A stretch of DNA of 64,000 bases from Hormiphora californensis (GCA_020137815.1 CM035360.1:1888077-1952076); one strand, 5' to 3'. Positions 35,772 through 48,226 are shown, counted from the stretch's first letter. Notes: generated by a model not told the origin, from the sequence alone. Numbers and translations: made by a program.

Positions 35772-36340
35772 GTGGCATCTGTCATGGAGGGCAGCAGGGG
35801 TGATGTGTGATCTGTCATGGAGGGCAGCAGGGGTGATGTGTGATCTGGTCCACCATCTTCTGAAGTGAATGAGCGGGGATATTATGAGAGGGAGAAGGAT
35901 AGCGAGAGAGAGAGAGAGAGAGAGAGATTTTAAGGGTTGAACCCCCCCCCCCCTTGAATGGTATGACATAAAAATTGAATGGTAGACTGCAATATATACC
36001 TTTTCCAGTGGCATCTGTCATGGAGGGCAGCAGGGGTGATGTGTGATCTGTCATGGAGGGCAGCAGGGGTGATGTGTGATCTGGTCCACCATCTTCTGAA
36101 GTGAATGAGCGGGGATATTATGAGAGGGAGAAGGATAGCGAGAGAGAGAGAGAGAGAGAGAGAGATTTTAAGGGTTGAACCCCCCCCCCCCCCTTGAATG
36201 GTATGACATAAAAATTGAATGGTAGACTGCAATATATACCTTTTCCAGTGGCATCTGTCATGGAGGGCAGCAGGGGTGAAGTGTGATCTGGTCCACCATC
36301 TTCTGAAGTGAATGAGCGGGGATATTATGAGAGGGAGAAG

Positions 36341-36371
<31 letters not shown>

Positions 36372-36741
36372 ATTTTAAGGGTTGAACCCCCCCCCCTTGA
36401 ATGGTATGACATAAAAATGGAATGGTAGACTGCAATATATACCTTTTCCAGTGGCTTCTGTCATGGAGGGCAGCAGGGGTGATGTGTGATCTGGTCCACC
36501 ATCTTCTGAAGTGAATGAGCGGGGATATTATGAGAGGGAGAAGGATAGCGAGAGAGAGAGAGAGAGATTTTAAGGGTTGAACCCCCCCCCCCCCTTGAAT
36601 GGTATGACATAAAAATTGAATGGTAGACTGCAATATATACCTTTTCCAGTGGCATCTATCATGGAGGGCAGCAGGGGTGATGTGTGATCTGGTCCACCAT
36701 CTTCTGAAGTGAATGAGCGGGGATATTATGAGAGGGAGAAG

Positions 36742-36789
<48 letters not shown>

Positions 36790-36915
36790 AAGGGTTGAAC
36801 CCCCCCCCCCTTGAATGGTATGACATAAAAATTGAATGGTAGACTGCAATATATACCTTTTCCAGTGGCATCTGTCATGGAGGGCAGCAGGGGTGAAGTG
36901 TGATCTGGTCCACCA
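35772..36915. repeat. Tandem ~200-236-bp minisatellite with inner GA and C tracts
   Basis: Five full copies and a broken sixth. The anchor gtgatctggtccaccatctt occurs at about 35840, 36076, 36283, 36487 and 36687; the sixth is cut after ctggtccacca at 36899. Each unit carries its own (GA)n and a run of 9-13 C. Length differences between units come mostly from these runs and from an extra 35-bp repeat of catggagggcagcagggg in the first two. Confidence 0.95.
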
Positions 36916-37089
36916 GGCAGGGGGAGGGCAGGGGGAGGGCAGGGCTTCCTGGTTTTGGCCTTTTTACTTTTGTAAACCCTTTTAGCTTTCTCTCCCTAAA
37001 TAAAGGAAAGAAGTCTTACTATATGGTTACGGAACGTCCTAATGGAAACGACATATTAGTTAAACAACCGCTTCATTTCTAATTATTAA

Positions 37090-37401
37090 TTAAACTTCTC
37101 TTGCCTTGAGCACAAATTCATGATCGCCCTTGTTCATCGCCGCCCTGTACCATCTCGCCAAATTGATACTTGGCATTTCCCCACCACCCCTCTTGCACAA
37201 GCGTTCAATCTTGTATATAGAGGGGATGGTGGGGCAGCCCATCTGGCGCATGACCGCCAGAATTGTCCCAGGGGTGTCGTCAAAAGAAAGAAACCTGACC
37301 CGGTCTTTAAACCGGGAGAAGGAACTTATACGCAGCTCTGGCGAGCTGCGTAAAAGTTCCTCCTCCTTCGCCAATGATTCTTCCCAGTTTGAGGTTGACA
37401 T
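37090..37401 (-). CDS. Small ORF, 103 codons, function unknown
   Basis: One open frame from MSTSNWEESLAKEEELL to NKGDHEFVLKAREV. It has a balanced composition, an acidic helix first and a basic second half (YKIERLCKRGGGEMP, INLARWYRAAM). I do not recognise it and see no splice partners. It lies between the 36-kb minisatellite and MITE fragments. It could be a small intronless gene or an element remnant; the overlapping plus-strand frames look worse. Confidence 0.4.
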   Translation of the reverse strand: MSTSNWEESLAKEEELLRSSPELRISSFSRFKDRVRFLSFDDTPGTILAVMRQMGCPTIPSIYKIERLCKRGGGEMPSINLARWYRAAMNKGDHEFVLKAREV

Positions 37402-37496
37402 GATCTGATTGACTTGACACTAAAGCAGTGAGGATGTTATGGGTGTTTTATTGTGCAGCAAAAATCCAATATATTCTTGAAAACATCGTAAAACAC

Positions 37497-37532
37497 GCTG
37501 TGTAAATACTCAACTTTTTTGGATCCCTATCC
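37497..37532. mobile_element. End fragment of the 10949-type palindromic MITE
   Basis: Reads tgtgtaaatactcaactttt then ttggatccct, matching the right end of the element at 10949-11242 with few changes. Confidence 0.65.
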
Positions 37533-37668
37533 AGACGCGGTGAACTACGATTTTCTTCACTATTCAATCAAACAAAATGATGGTGGTCAGATATATATCT
37601 GGTGTATTCTACTCCAAGGGCCTGTAGCGTAAGGCAAGTAATAACGCTTTTAATAAAAATTCGTCATA

Positions 37669-37794
37669 AGGGGCCTTGGAAATGTTCAAGTCATGCACAT
37701 TCAAGTCACAACAGCTCTAGTGATCTGCGCGTTCTGAGCTGTGATTGGTGGGCGTCGCTTGAATGTGCATGACTTGAACATTCCCGAGGCCCCT
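37669..37794. mobile_element. Palindromic MITE (GGCCCCT ends), copy 2
   Basis: Ends aggggccttggaaatgttca and tgaacattcccgaggcccct in inverse orientation, with a central agctgtgattggtggg shared with the copy at 11601-11730. 126 bp. Confidence 0.8.
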
Positions 37795-37859
37795 CATAAA
37801 AAAGTTCGTTCAGAAAAGTTTAAAAATGAAAAAGATACAAAATTCGAGCTTCGAAAAGT

Positions 37860-38110
37860 TTGGATTTCAGAAAATAATTATTTTTTGCGCGCGCGCAGTA
37901 AACGCGCAAATATCGCGCCGCGCGATGTTTGAAATCTGTCGCAAGTGCGCGTAACTACTCGTAACCTCTCGCAAATTATCGCATATCATCGAGATTTTCC
38001 GCGGCGACCGCGCTAATTCCAGGAAGCAGTACGAGTGATTTCCGAACCATCAGGACCAAGAAGAAGGTCTAGTCTAACGTTCTAGGGGGGCTCTTTTTTT
38101 AATTTCTCAT
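37860..38110. other. CG-rich non-coding block related to 23130-23400
   Basis: Rich in gcgcgc, cgcaa and tcgc motifs and ending in ctaggggggctctttttt. The inverse, aaaaagagccccctagg, occurs at 23142, also followed by gcgcg/gcgaaa-rich DNA. Probably two copies of one unclassified element in opposite orientation. Confidence 0.45.
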
Positions 38111-38349
38111 TTATTTTTTCACAACAAGACCCCTAACGACGGCACCATACCCCATTTTGAATCTTGGTGCTAGCCAGACAGGCTTGGTACCATTGCCACC
38201 CGGGTACCACAACCATTGCCGCCTATTTCCGCTTTTGAGCTCGATCTCAGTCATCGCACGACCAACATATTGATTGAAATGCTAATGCTATTAAATTATT
38301 AGTATTAGGTCACCCATAGACATTTGAAATCCGCATAACTATTTCCAAC

Positions 38350-38413
38350 CTGTTTAGCGCCGCAGACCCCGTCTGAGCGCACTGTGAAATCGGGCTCTGG
38401 CGCCGTCAGACAG
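38350..38413. mobile_element. hAT-like MITE, family A copy 2
   Basis: 64 bp, starting CTGTTTAGCGCCGC and ending GGCGCCGTCAGACAG, with the family core tctgagcgcactgt. Flanks carry a 16-bp direct repeat cataac(t/c)atttccaac, but it is not directly adjacent on the right. Confidence 0.7.
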
Positions 38414-38870
38414 CATTCACATAACCATTTCCAACGGGAGAAGAATCATGGGCAAGGTTTCATTGAAGAATAAATTTTCGACTACAAATAAGATCCATAA
38501 ATAAGGTAATTTAGATTGTGTACCGCGTGACAAAATATAATTTCTTGTCGCGATATATCATATTCATAAGCCCCTGAAGAGATTCAACCCGATATAGTCT
38601 CTCTCTCTCTCACACACCTAAAGTTATCCTTCTATTTTCTCTAAATATATCGACTAACCACTTCCAACTTCCGCACACTCTCTTGAGAAATAAATATGGA
38701 ATTAAATAATCAAGTTAGTAAAAACAAAATTTACATAAAATTCTCGCTCTCTCTCTTTGAATGTCTGTATAAGTCTTTGGAGAATTTTTCGTCGTCATAT
38801 TATCATCACATTTCTACAAGTTCCTTTCTCAATTAAGATGTTGAACACCGTCACAAGATATTACCACCGT

Positions 38871-40592
38871 TCAGCTTGTTCGAAGACCAGTATTCTCCGC
38901 AGTCACAGCATTGCCTGCTTGGTCCAAGAGCTGGTTGATCCCATCAGTGATTTTGGAGAAGGGAGAGCTCAGGGTGAGGGCAGTACTCTGAAGGGGGTGG
39001 AGAGCTGTTAGTTAGTTGTCGTCCTATAAAGATATCTTGGTTACGAAGTCACCCCTATTGATACGGAGGGGTAATTTCATTACCAAAAAGATATCTGATA
39101 TATTGATCTAAGGAAAGCTAACTAACTGTCATACTAAGAATCCTAAACATGAACTATCACTGTCTGGCGCCGCGATCCATCTGAGCGCACTGTCGTGCAC
39201 CCCAATTTGAGAATCAAATGGGGTATGGCGCCGCCATACAGAACTATCACATGTTTAAAACTCCCCCTACCAACCAATCTCTGGCAACATTCTCACCTCT
39301 GCGGATTTAGTAGCATTGGGTGACTGTTGTTTTCTTTGCAGTGACGCAATCAGTTCATGCAGTTGCTCAGTAGCACTGGCAACAAGTGGAGTCTCAGATT
39401 TTGGGCTTCTCATTTTCTGATCCTTGGTCGTCATGGTAATGACGTCACCCTTGGTTGTCATGGTGGTGGTAATGACGTCACCCATTTCCATCGGCTCACT
39501 CTTTGGAATAGTCGCAGGAGGGGTCGTCCTGAGAGGGGATGTATTGTGTTAAGAACATGCATAATTGGGGTTCAAGGTGATCAGTGACAATGTGACATCT
39601 GTCTGGCGGCGCGATCTGAGCGTTCTGTCGAGAATCAAAACGGGGTCTGGCGGGGCCAGACAGAATGATATTGAGTAATGTATGAAGTTTTAGTACGTGA
39701 TAGTGTCTGTCAGTTTTTCTGTTAGTTTCTGTGCGCTCTCAAGTTGTTTTGCCAACTTCTTCTGTTCTCGATCCTGTTTCTGTTTTCGAAGGGCCTGTTC
39801 AATTTTGCTAACGCCCACCATACTTCTATAGAGAATGGTTGTCAAAATGTTTTAATTTTCTGATTGAGTTTTTCAACATAGTTTAACATTGTTTAACATT
39901 GATTGAATTGTCGGTTACTTTGTGTAGGTTTGTGTAAATTTGTCAACGTTTTCAACTGCTCATACCACACTTAGAGGGTCTAAGGCAAGCCTAACTCCAA
40001 GTTATACTTACATCAAGTTACTGGGGCTGGGGTTGGATGATGTCGTTGTCGAGGCTGGAGGATGGGGGAGGGTCTTTGGAGAGGTTCTAGAGGCTGGAGA
40101 GTGGGCGGGTGAGCTGGTTAGAGAGATGTTCCCAGGGATGATATCTCCATCAGTGGAGCGGGTTCAGGTTGTTTATCAGCTTCCTGGAGGGGAGGAGGGT
40201 TAGTTTCTCTTGGACTTGAGGGGAGAGTTGTTTAGTTGATCAGGTAAGGGTTGGGGGAGGAATTATTTTGGTCAGAGAAGGAATTGTTTAGTTATTAGAA
40301 AGTGGCTTGTTTTATATTCAGGTGCCGTGAGAAAGACAAGAAGGCCGGAAAAAAGCGGAGTCAGGGTGTTAAAATGAGAGCAGCATTGGGATGAAGGAAG
40401 TGGGTACTTGGGGTGAATTAAAGTTACCACTCTCCCCCCTTTTAATAGTAGGAAGACGGTGAATGAGAAAACATAATTTGAAACACTCTCTGAGAGCGGG
40501 GATAATTGGTGGAAAAATTAGTTATCGGGTTTGTTTGACGTGTCTCGTTGAGTGGCGGCTACTGAGCACTGCGATCGTCTGCTTTTTACCAA

Positions 40593-40678
<86 letters not shown>

Positions 40679-41287
40679 CCGGTTTTACTCAAAGGGAATT
40701 TATTGTATAATTAGAAAGACAACGCAAAAATACTAAACCCAGTATATAATGCGCCAAGGTGAATGGTGGACACTTGTAAATTGTGGTTTATCCTCCACAA
40801 CAAATATTTAATTCGAATTTTTCACAGCATGAATAATTGACAATTTTCCTTGGGGGCACCCTTTGAGGTTGGTTAGGTGTGGCTCTCAAGTATCTGTCAC
40901 TGGGATGGAGGAAAAGAAATTAACCCGGTTAAAAATATATTTATTCAGTAGCTGCTGGGATTCAGTAGTAGTTGTCTAAAGTCTGATTCTCAGGGGGGGG
41001 GGATAATAGTAGAGTAATCCAGAATAAATCCATCCATTTCTAAACGTCCCGGCCCAGCTGTATCACTGTTATAATATCCGTGGCTTTTTCCTGATTTCAC
41101 TGATCTGATTGTCACCGATTCTCTAAATTATCACGGCCCCCATTTTGTTTTCATGGGCCTGCTATAGCTTAGTAAAATCACGGTTCCACGCAATTTCATT
41201 TGGACAAAGGGATGCAGATGCTAAAAATTATAACTGATTTTTGAGCCGTCTTTAAAGAACTCTTTTTCTCTTAAACACACCTGTGCA

Positions 41288-41338
<51 letters not shown>

Positions 41339-41517
41339 TCTTTACAAAGTACAACAATGAGTACAGTAATCCTATTGTGAGAAAAGATAGGTGTGACAAA
41401 AAGATTTTGCTGCGAAAAGAGTAAGGTAGTGTGAAGCGAAGTTTAAAAGGACCTTGTGTTTTGAGAATTAAATTCTTGCTGCGGTGTCGCATTTGACAGT
41501 TGGGTGAGAAGAAAATC

Positions 41518-41591
<74 letters not shown>

Positions 41592-42157
41592 AGAGAGATA
41601 GAGAGAGGGGGGAGAGAGATAGAGAGAGCTGAGAGATAGACGGTGCGGAGGATTTTAAAACACGAAATAAAATCGGGGGATGGCTAGTGAGAGCTAGAAA
41701 AGATAGAAAGATAGAAAGATAGGAAGATAGAGCTATCCTCACCTTGTGTTTTCGGGCGATGTGTAATTTCAGTTGGTTCTTCTGAACAAACTCGCTAGGG
41801 CAGTACTGACATTTGGCTGGTTTCTCACCAGTGTGCTGGAAACTGAGGGGAGGAGGAGATGGTTAGAAAATAGAAAAATTCCCTGCCCCCAGAATTTCTA
41901 AAAATATTATTTAGTTTATAGTCTCTGTACCTAAGGAGCACACAACTGCATGTGGTCTAAATCATCTTGCATGTGGTATATGCGAACAATGTCCGAAATT
42001 GTTGGAACGTTTTGTGAGTGGACCCTTTTGTTTAACATCTATACCTCCCTCAAGAAACAATACAAGTTTAGTGGGTCATGGTGGTTCATTATTTTGCCCC
42101 GTGCAGTCATTTTCATTCTCTATCTTTCTCTCAGTTTTCTCTCAGTTTTCTCTCTCA

Positions 42158-42242
<85 letters not shown>

Positions 42243-44023
42243 CATTGTCCGCTTCACGTGGTTTGATTAAAAGTGAAGTGATCTCTGCCACACAAAAACA
42301 TAATTTCAATGACTTTTAAAAAGTGATCGCGTCTTGCCTATCCCTCACCATCTATCTCTCTCTATCTCTCTATCTTTCTTTATTAATTGCAAGGCTGCGC
42401 GTGTGAAAACAATTCAATTGAAACCAGCACAGGGGTTGAATTGAACTCTCATTTTTTTAAAGCACAGTGTAGAGCCCTATCCAAACAAAAAAGGAAAAAT
42501 AATTCACTCAAACCAGCCCTCTCAAACACCTCAATCACAACCCTAGTTGATGTACGACTGGACGAGATGAACGTTTCCACCAAACTAATTCGCAATCAAT
42601 TCAATATTACACTACTATAATATATTATATTAATATATTAGAGTGTCCAGGAAATAATGTCGTCTTACAATTTTTTGTAGAAATACATGAGTTAGCGACT
42701 TTAAACTAGTTCTATCTTGTTCAGTAGACAATTTCCAATCGAGGAAACACATTTAGAATTTCATACTAATATTTTCATTGCCCATATTTGGGTCATCTGT
42801 CACCGGAAGTCGATGTGCCGCTGAACGGGAGTTTTGCAAATTTTAAAACGTCGCTGGAAGGTACCCCTTTGAGTTTCCACATCCCTAAATGGCGCCAATC
42901 GATAGCCCATCGTCCAAAGATATAGTAACCATGCGATTTTAGTCTCGACGCGTTGTATAAAAACGTCAAACTTAGTAAATCTACCACAAAAAAGTGGAAA
43001 AAACGTAAAAATTTACCTCGATTTTGGACCCAAAAATCGGGACTTTCAAAAAACCGCATTTTTTCACCTCAAAACCTTACCAAAGCCAAAAGTTGACTTT
43101 ACTACGGTTAAAAGCTTAGTTGGGACTATTAATTACCATCAAAAAATTTATCATTCGCCAATCCAATCACACCTGAAGTATCCCGGAAGTGAAAATTTCC
43201 GATTTTGACCAAAATTTTTCAGAGCTCCATAGCTCCGAGACAAATTGGACCTGTGACTTCATTCACCACTCAAACGATAGATATTTGTCTAATAAACAAG
43301 CTTGATGTCATTAAAAATCTTACAGATGCTTAATTAAATAACTATAGCAGTTTTTTTTAACATGCAAGGAAATCTCGTTCAGCGGCAAATTTTTTTGCAA
43401 TTTTTCCGGGTTCACCAAGGGACGTCAAATATCAAATTTTTCAAAACAGACACTTGTTTTATACAGACAAAGGTTAGATCTAGGCGCTAGAAAAAGTTGT
43501 ATACCGAAATTGTTAAGTTAAGTTGGAGAAATCGGCCCGCGACATTATTTCTTGGACAGCCTAATATTAATATTTACCTGTGATAACGTAGAGCAGAAGA
43601 GCTAGCGAAACCTCGTCCACAGACGGAACAACTATACGGCTTGACTGGGCTGTGGATGGAGAAGTGATTCCGGAGATAGTACTTATCAGCAAAGGTCTTT
43701 CCACAAATGTTACAAGCAAAGGGCTTATCTTTCACGTGGGTCTTCCTGTGGTTGGATAATTGTTTTAGTAACCATGGCAACCATTGTTTTAGTAACCATG
43801 GCAACCATTGTTAGGAGCCACTTCTTGGCCGCAAAGTTATTAGTGGATATATTACCTGTGGTTCTTCAGTAGATAGACACTGTTGAAGCTCTTGTTGCAG
43901 CTACCACACTCGTACTCTTTCTTTGGGTGAAGGGCGAGATGGGCGTTGAAGGCTTCCTCGTTGCTGAAGGTGGTCTTGCACTCAGGACAGGTCTTTAGGT
44001 TGTGCACATTGATTATGTGGTTG
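38871..44023 (-). CDS. C2H2 zinc-finger protein, 5' end not found
   Basis: Likely nuclear DNA-binding protein. Exons in order: 43856-44023, 43578-43745, 41743-41842, 40012-40183, 39697-39825, 39297-39528 and 38871-38987. The first three encode at least four C2H2 fingers: CPECKTTFSNEEAFNAHLALH, CGSCNKSFNSVYLLKNHRKTH, CNICGKTFADKYYLRNHFSIH (each type C-x2-C-x12-H-x3-4-H) and CSVCGRGFASSSALRYH. A TGEKP linker leads to CQYCPSEFVQKNQLKLHIARK, a fifth. The tail is Ser/Pro/Thr-rich with a coiled coil (IEQALRKQKQDREQKKLAKQ), a GDVIT-type repeat and an end INQLLDQAGNAVT. Phases fit except inside 40012-40183, where the frame must shift near 40150. Exons upstream of 44023 should exist, because the first finger exon starts mid-protein. 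Confidence 0.75.
39160..39241. mobile_element. hAT-like MITE, family A copy 3
   Basis: 82 bp, CTGTCTGGCGCCGC to GGCGCCGCCATACAG, flanked on both sides by a perfect 8-bp duplication aactatca. Lies in the last intron of the zinc-finger gene. Confidence 0.92.
39599..39663. mobile_element. hAT-like MITE, family A copy 4
   Basis: 65 bp, CTGTCTGGCGGCGC to GGCGGGGCCAGACAG. Flanking octamers tgtgacat and aatgatat agree at 5 of 8 bases. Located in a zinc-finger gene intron. Confidence 0.8.
40598..40674. repeat. (CT)n microsatellite
   Basis: About 76 bp of pure CT in an intron of the zinc-finger gene. Confidence 0.95.
41290..41340. repeat. (CT)n microsatellite
   Basis: About 50 bp of pure CT in an intron of the zinc-finger gene. 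Confidence 0.95.
41519..41632. repeat. (GA)n microsatellite with G runs
   Basis: About 65 bp of pure GA followed by GA interrupted by ggggggg and gggggg, then gata-type repeats to about 41730. Confidence 0.95.
42116..42241. repeat. (CT)n microsatellite
   Basis: Degenerate then pure CT, about 120 bp, in an intron of the zinc-finger gene. Confidence 0.95.
42637..43565. mobile_element. ~930-bp non-autonomous DNA element, copy 1
   Basis: Starts attagagtgtccaggaaata and ends in the inverse (tatttcttggacagcctaat). Inserted in AT-rich DNA in a zinc-finger gene intron. A diverged inverse copy of similar length is at 60143-61068; both share atcgatag and gtctcgacgcgttg inside. The longest frame, 88 codons, is not convincing as a transposase. 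Confidence 0.75.
43764..43808. repeat. Tandem X-box-like palindromes in an intron
   Basis: Two copies of agtaaccatggcaaccattg about 25 bp apart. The core gtaaccatggcaac resembles the RFX X-box consensus. Similar motifs recur at 24226-24260, 47288-47340, 59410-59500 and 63600-63980. Confidence 0.6.
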
Positions 44024-44078
44024 CTGAGGGGAGAGGTATGGGGTTAGTGATCATGTGATTGCTGAGGGGAGGGTTATG
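44024..44078 (-). repeat. Duplicated splice acceptor before a zinc-finger exon
   Basis: On the minus strand, taaccccata(a/c)cctctcccctcag followed by caa(t/c)cacat(g/a)atca occurs twice, 38 bp apart. Candidate exon starts are 44061 (decoy) and 44023 (used, CAACCACATAATC). Confidence 0.85.
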
Positions 44079-44289
44079 GGGTTAGTGATGTTGTAGTAAT
44101 TGAGTGAGGGGTCCGGGGTAGTTAGTTGAACGCTGTAGGGTTAGTTTTGTAATTCTGGGGACTGTGTGGTTAATATTCAAAGGATGGTATTTAGCCAACT
44201 TGATGGACCTTCTAACTCACCACAAACACCCATAACCATGTCTGATTAGGGTCCGTGGTAACGGGTTATGGGGAAATGAGATTTGAGGC

Positions 44290-44870
44290 GTTACGGTCTT
44301 TTTTTGGGGGGGGGGGGGGGGGGGGGGGTTAACCCCTTAGGGGCCGGATTGTAAAAATTGGGGTTTTATTTTAAAATTTGAAATTCCCTAAAGGGTCTAG
44401 GTTCCTCTAACTTTGGTTAACGAGATTATTTAGGGGGGCTTTAGTAGAGCCCCTATAAAAGGGTTTTTTGGGTCCTTGGGAGGTTTGTTCAATCAAAAAC
44501 AAAAGGGGGAGAAAAAGGGGGAAAAAGGTTAAAAGAAAGAGAGAGAAGAGGGAGGAGGAGTAAGGGGAAGAAGGGGGAGAAAAGGGGGCCCCCTTCCCCC
44601 CCCTTTTTTCCCCCTTTTTGTTTTTTTTTCTTTTCCCCTTTTTTTTTTTGTAGCGACGTCCCCTAATCCCCAGTTTCTTTGACAGTGCCCTAGGGGGTAA
44701 CGACCCGTCGGGGCTTTTGGTTTTTGGTTAGTAGCGATTTTTCTGTGCTTTTTTTCTCCTTTCTTTTCTTTATTTTTCCCCCCTTCTCTCTCTCTCCTCC
44801 CTCTCTCCTCCCCCCTTTTTCCCTCTCTCTTCTCCTCCTCTTCTCTCCTCTTCATCTTTTTTAAAATTGA
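44290..44870. other. Homopolymer-inflated, low-confidence sequence
   Basis: Begins with a G run of about 26 bases and continues with unusually many runs of g, a, t and c (gggg, aaaa, cccc, ttttttttt). Frames here are not believable. It looks like error-rich or slipped assembly rather than biology; similar texture occurs at 45690-46230. Confidence 0.55.
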
Positions 44871-45459
44871 TTGTGCAAGTAGGAAAAGATGGGATGATGG
44901 TGCAAATTGTCACCAACGGTCTTTCCCCCCCCGGACTTATTTATATAAAAAGTGGAGAGATTCGATGGTTGTGGAGAGAGATTGTTGAGAAAAGTGGAGA
45001 GAGATGGTTGTGGACATGATCAAAACGCAGTGCTATGCAGTACCAGGAGGCGCATTGTCTCTAACCCAGGCCCAGCCCTAAATCTTGCCTTTTTATTGTC
45101 TCTTCTTTCAAGAAAGCACGTGCCCCACCCCTCTTTTTTCCCCTTTCCCTTTTTTCTTTTTCCTTCTTCTCTCCCATTCAATAGTACACAAACTAATTTT
45201 ATTGAGTGGTAGCTAAAAAGCAAAATGTCCTCTTTTGCTCTTTTGTCCCATCTTCTTCTCTTTAGTCCCCATCTTGGCTGTCTCCAGCCGAGAGAGGGAG
45301 ATAGAAAGAGAGATAGAAAGAGAGAGAGGATAATTTCTACTCATCCTTAAACGATCCATTTTGCAGGGGCCACTATCCCACGTGATAGGTAATTGGGGCA
45401 AAAACGAGGTGAGTTGCTCTCTCTGTTTCTCTCAGTTTCTCTCTTCATCCTCCTCTCTC

Positions 45460-45494
<35 letters not shown>

Positions 45495-46462
45495 ATCCTT
45501 CTCTCTGCGTGGGATGACTAGAAACTAGTACGTCGATACGATGATGATTAGTCGTTTGAAGAGCGAGGAAGGGGGAGTAGGTAGTAGCTTTACTTTAGAG
45601 AGTCGTTTAAGCTAAGATTTTCGCTAATAACCACCCGCTTGGCAATTATTGGTTGCTGATGACGAAGCGAGAGAGAGAGAGAGAGAGAGAGAGTTTTTTT
45701 TTTTTTTTTTTAAAAGCGAAAAACCCCCAAAATTAAAAAGTTATGAGATCAGATAGTTTGAAACAAATCTCGGGGCAAAAATGATGGCCCCCGTGAATAT
45801 ATAGTCGCTTACTAAAAACAAGGCCAAATTTTCTATTCTAAAGGGGCCAAACAATTCGGAAGGCCAACGGGAGCCTGTGGGGGTATGACGAATAGGAAAA
45901 ACAAAGATATTAGTAATACTACTCAGATATATATCACGTGTTGTTGGCTCCATTGAACCATAAAGGAGGGTTTATATTGAATGCTAATACATATATAATG
46001 CTAATATATAACAGCTATTTTGGCCTTATATATTTTTTGTACCATCATCAGCCCCCCCACCATATATCCCTCCCTGTTGACTATATCACATCATGTGCAT
46101 TATTCTTCAGGGGTGCTGGTGCTTTTTTGCCCCCCCCCCCCCCCACTTTTATACCCTTATAAAAGAGGGAAAAAAGGGCCGGAAATAGGAGGGAAAAGAT
46201 AAAGCTTTTAAAAAAAGGGAGAGTCATAGTCTGGGGGTTTATGAAGAAGAACGCGCCCACCCGGGACCCCAGACTATATCACTCCGCGGAGCAAGAGCTC
46301 TTGATCTCGTGCAACAAGTTTAGATATATTGGAACAATAAATGACAAAGAACTGAGGTGATCAAAGTCAAGTAGCCCGTTCGGAGGGGAACAAAACCACG
46401 GTTATCATGTGAGGTGCTGCACCACGTGAGTAGCCACACAAACCCACGTGTCCATTTCCACA

Positions 46463-46507
<45 letters not shown>

Positions 46508-46547
46508 TCTTTTTCTCTCCTCTCTCTCTTCTTCTCTTTTTTTCTCT

Positions 46548-46587
<40 letters not shown>

Positions 46588-47010
46588 GTTTCCTCTCCCT
46601 CCCCGTTTAGCGGTTTCACTACTGCTGCAAGCTCTAGCTATTATTTGAGTACCAATTGTGTTTGGAGAAACAGTGATAATGGCGAGAGCAATCAAAACGA
46701 TAACTTTGGGGTTGGGAGGGAGAGGGATAGGAAAGATGAGGGGGAAAAAGAGGGAAGGAAGTAAACAAGGGGTTTTTAAAAATCAAACCAAACTAATAAA
46801 ACAAGAACTCTTGGGTAAATGAAAAAGAGATTAAAAAGGGGGGAGGTATTGAAAAACGCTATATGTGGTGCAGTCAGGGTTTCAAAGAAATCACAAAACC
46901 AGGACACAAATCGTGCTAAACAAGGGCTTTCGTTTTTAATGCATCTGTTCCTTTTTCGGGGAGGGGAAGAGAGAAAAGAGAGAGGTGGGCAAAAGGGAAG
47001 AGAAGAAGGG

Positions 47011-47067
<57 letters not shown>

Positions 47068-48226
47068 GGCCAAAAACACTAACTAAATCCAATTTAAAAG
47101 ATCCGCGCCCTACAACGCATGATGGACACATGTATAGAGAGAGAGAGCTCTCAGCATTGTTCCGCATCGCTGATTCCTGTCCTTCTCAGAGGGAAAGAAC
47201 AAAAAGAGAGAGAGATAGAATGGAGAGCTATAGTTTGACAGCTCCAAAAATGAGGGGGCTACAGCTATGAGGAGGGCTAGACCAGCTAGTTGCTATGGTA
47301 ACGTTGTTAGACCATGGCAAGTAACTATGGTAACATTGTTAGACCTAAGATAAGTGCACACGTGCAGCACCAGATGGGGTCAGAAGATATCTGACAAGCT
47401 ATCTTTCTAACTTCTTCACCTGTAAACAGTGAGAGGGTATCTCTTTTCTGTTCTAAGTGCTCAGATCTAATCAGTGTCAAAACTTATCATTGTCAAACAT
47501 TTCATTGGTTCGACAGTAACAATTGGGATTTCAGAACCTGCAAAACTCTGAACCAGCTACCGGTTCCGATTTTCCAAGATTGGGTTTCAAGACAGTTCTG
47601 ATACATATTTCAAATTGTAACTCGAGAAACTAGAACGAACTGTAACCACGTGTTATATTTAATCCATGTCAATCAAGTTATTGTACTAATCTAAGTGGAA
47701 CGGTTACAGGGTTAATATAACGTACTGTGGTGACTTTTCGCACAAGAAAAGTTACAACGCGAAACACAGGATCTTTGTTCCACCAATGAGAACGGTTAAA
47801 GGTCACGTGATTTGAGGTCACGTGATCGCCCCTTTAAACACCTGCACCATCGCGTGAGAGAGAGAGAGAGAAAGAGACAGAGTGAGAAAGAGAGGACCTT
47901 GCTCCTTCTTTTCACAGAGACTTAGAAGAAGGAATATCCTACTTTTTACTACTAACGCAGTCTAAAATTTTGCCACCAGTGTCCTTTACTAAGGAAGCAA
48001 CAGCTGGGGTGTCTCCCAGAGGTTGGGTACTTGAGGAGAGGGGAGCACTAATCGAGCTTATAACTACCCCCGAGCTATCTTTATCCATATCTCTCCTTCT
48101 CTCTCCTTCTCTCACTCTTTCTTTCTTTCTCTCTCTCTCTCACTCTTTTTCTCTCATTCATGATCTGACACCGAAGCTAACTGGGGTCAAGATGACACCA
48201 TTAAAAAACGGAGGATAAAGCTGCGA

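Noticed and set aside
39940-40400. Plus-strand gene with ORF 39940-40203 and a Lys-rich last exon at 40320-40400
   Set aside because: The minus strand carries phase-matched exons of the zinc-finger gene over the same DNA. The plus-strand Lys-rich block is tempting but has no partners.
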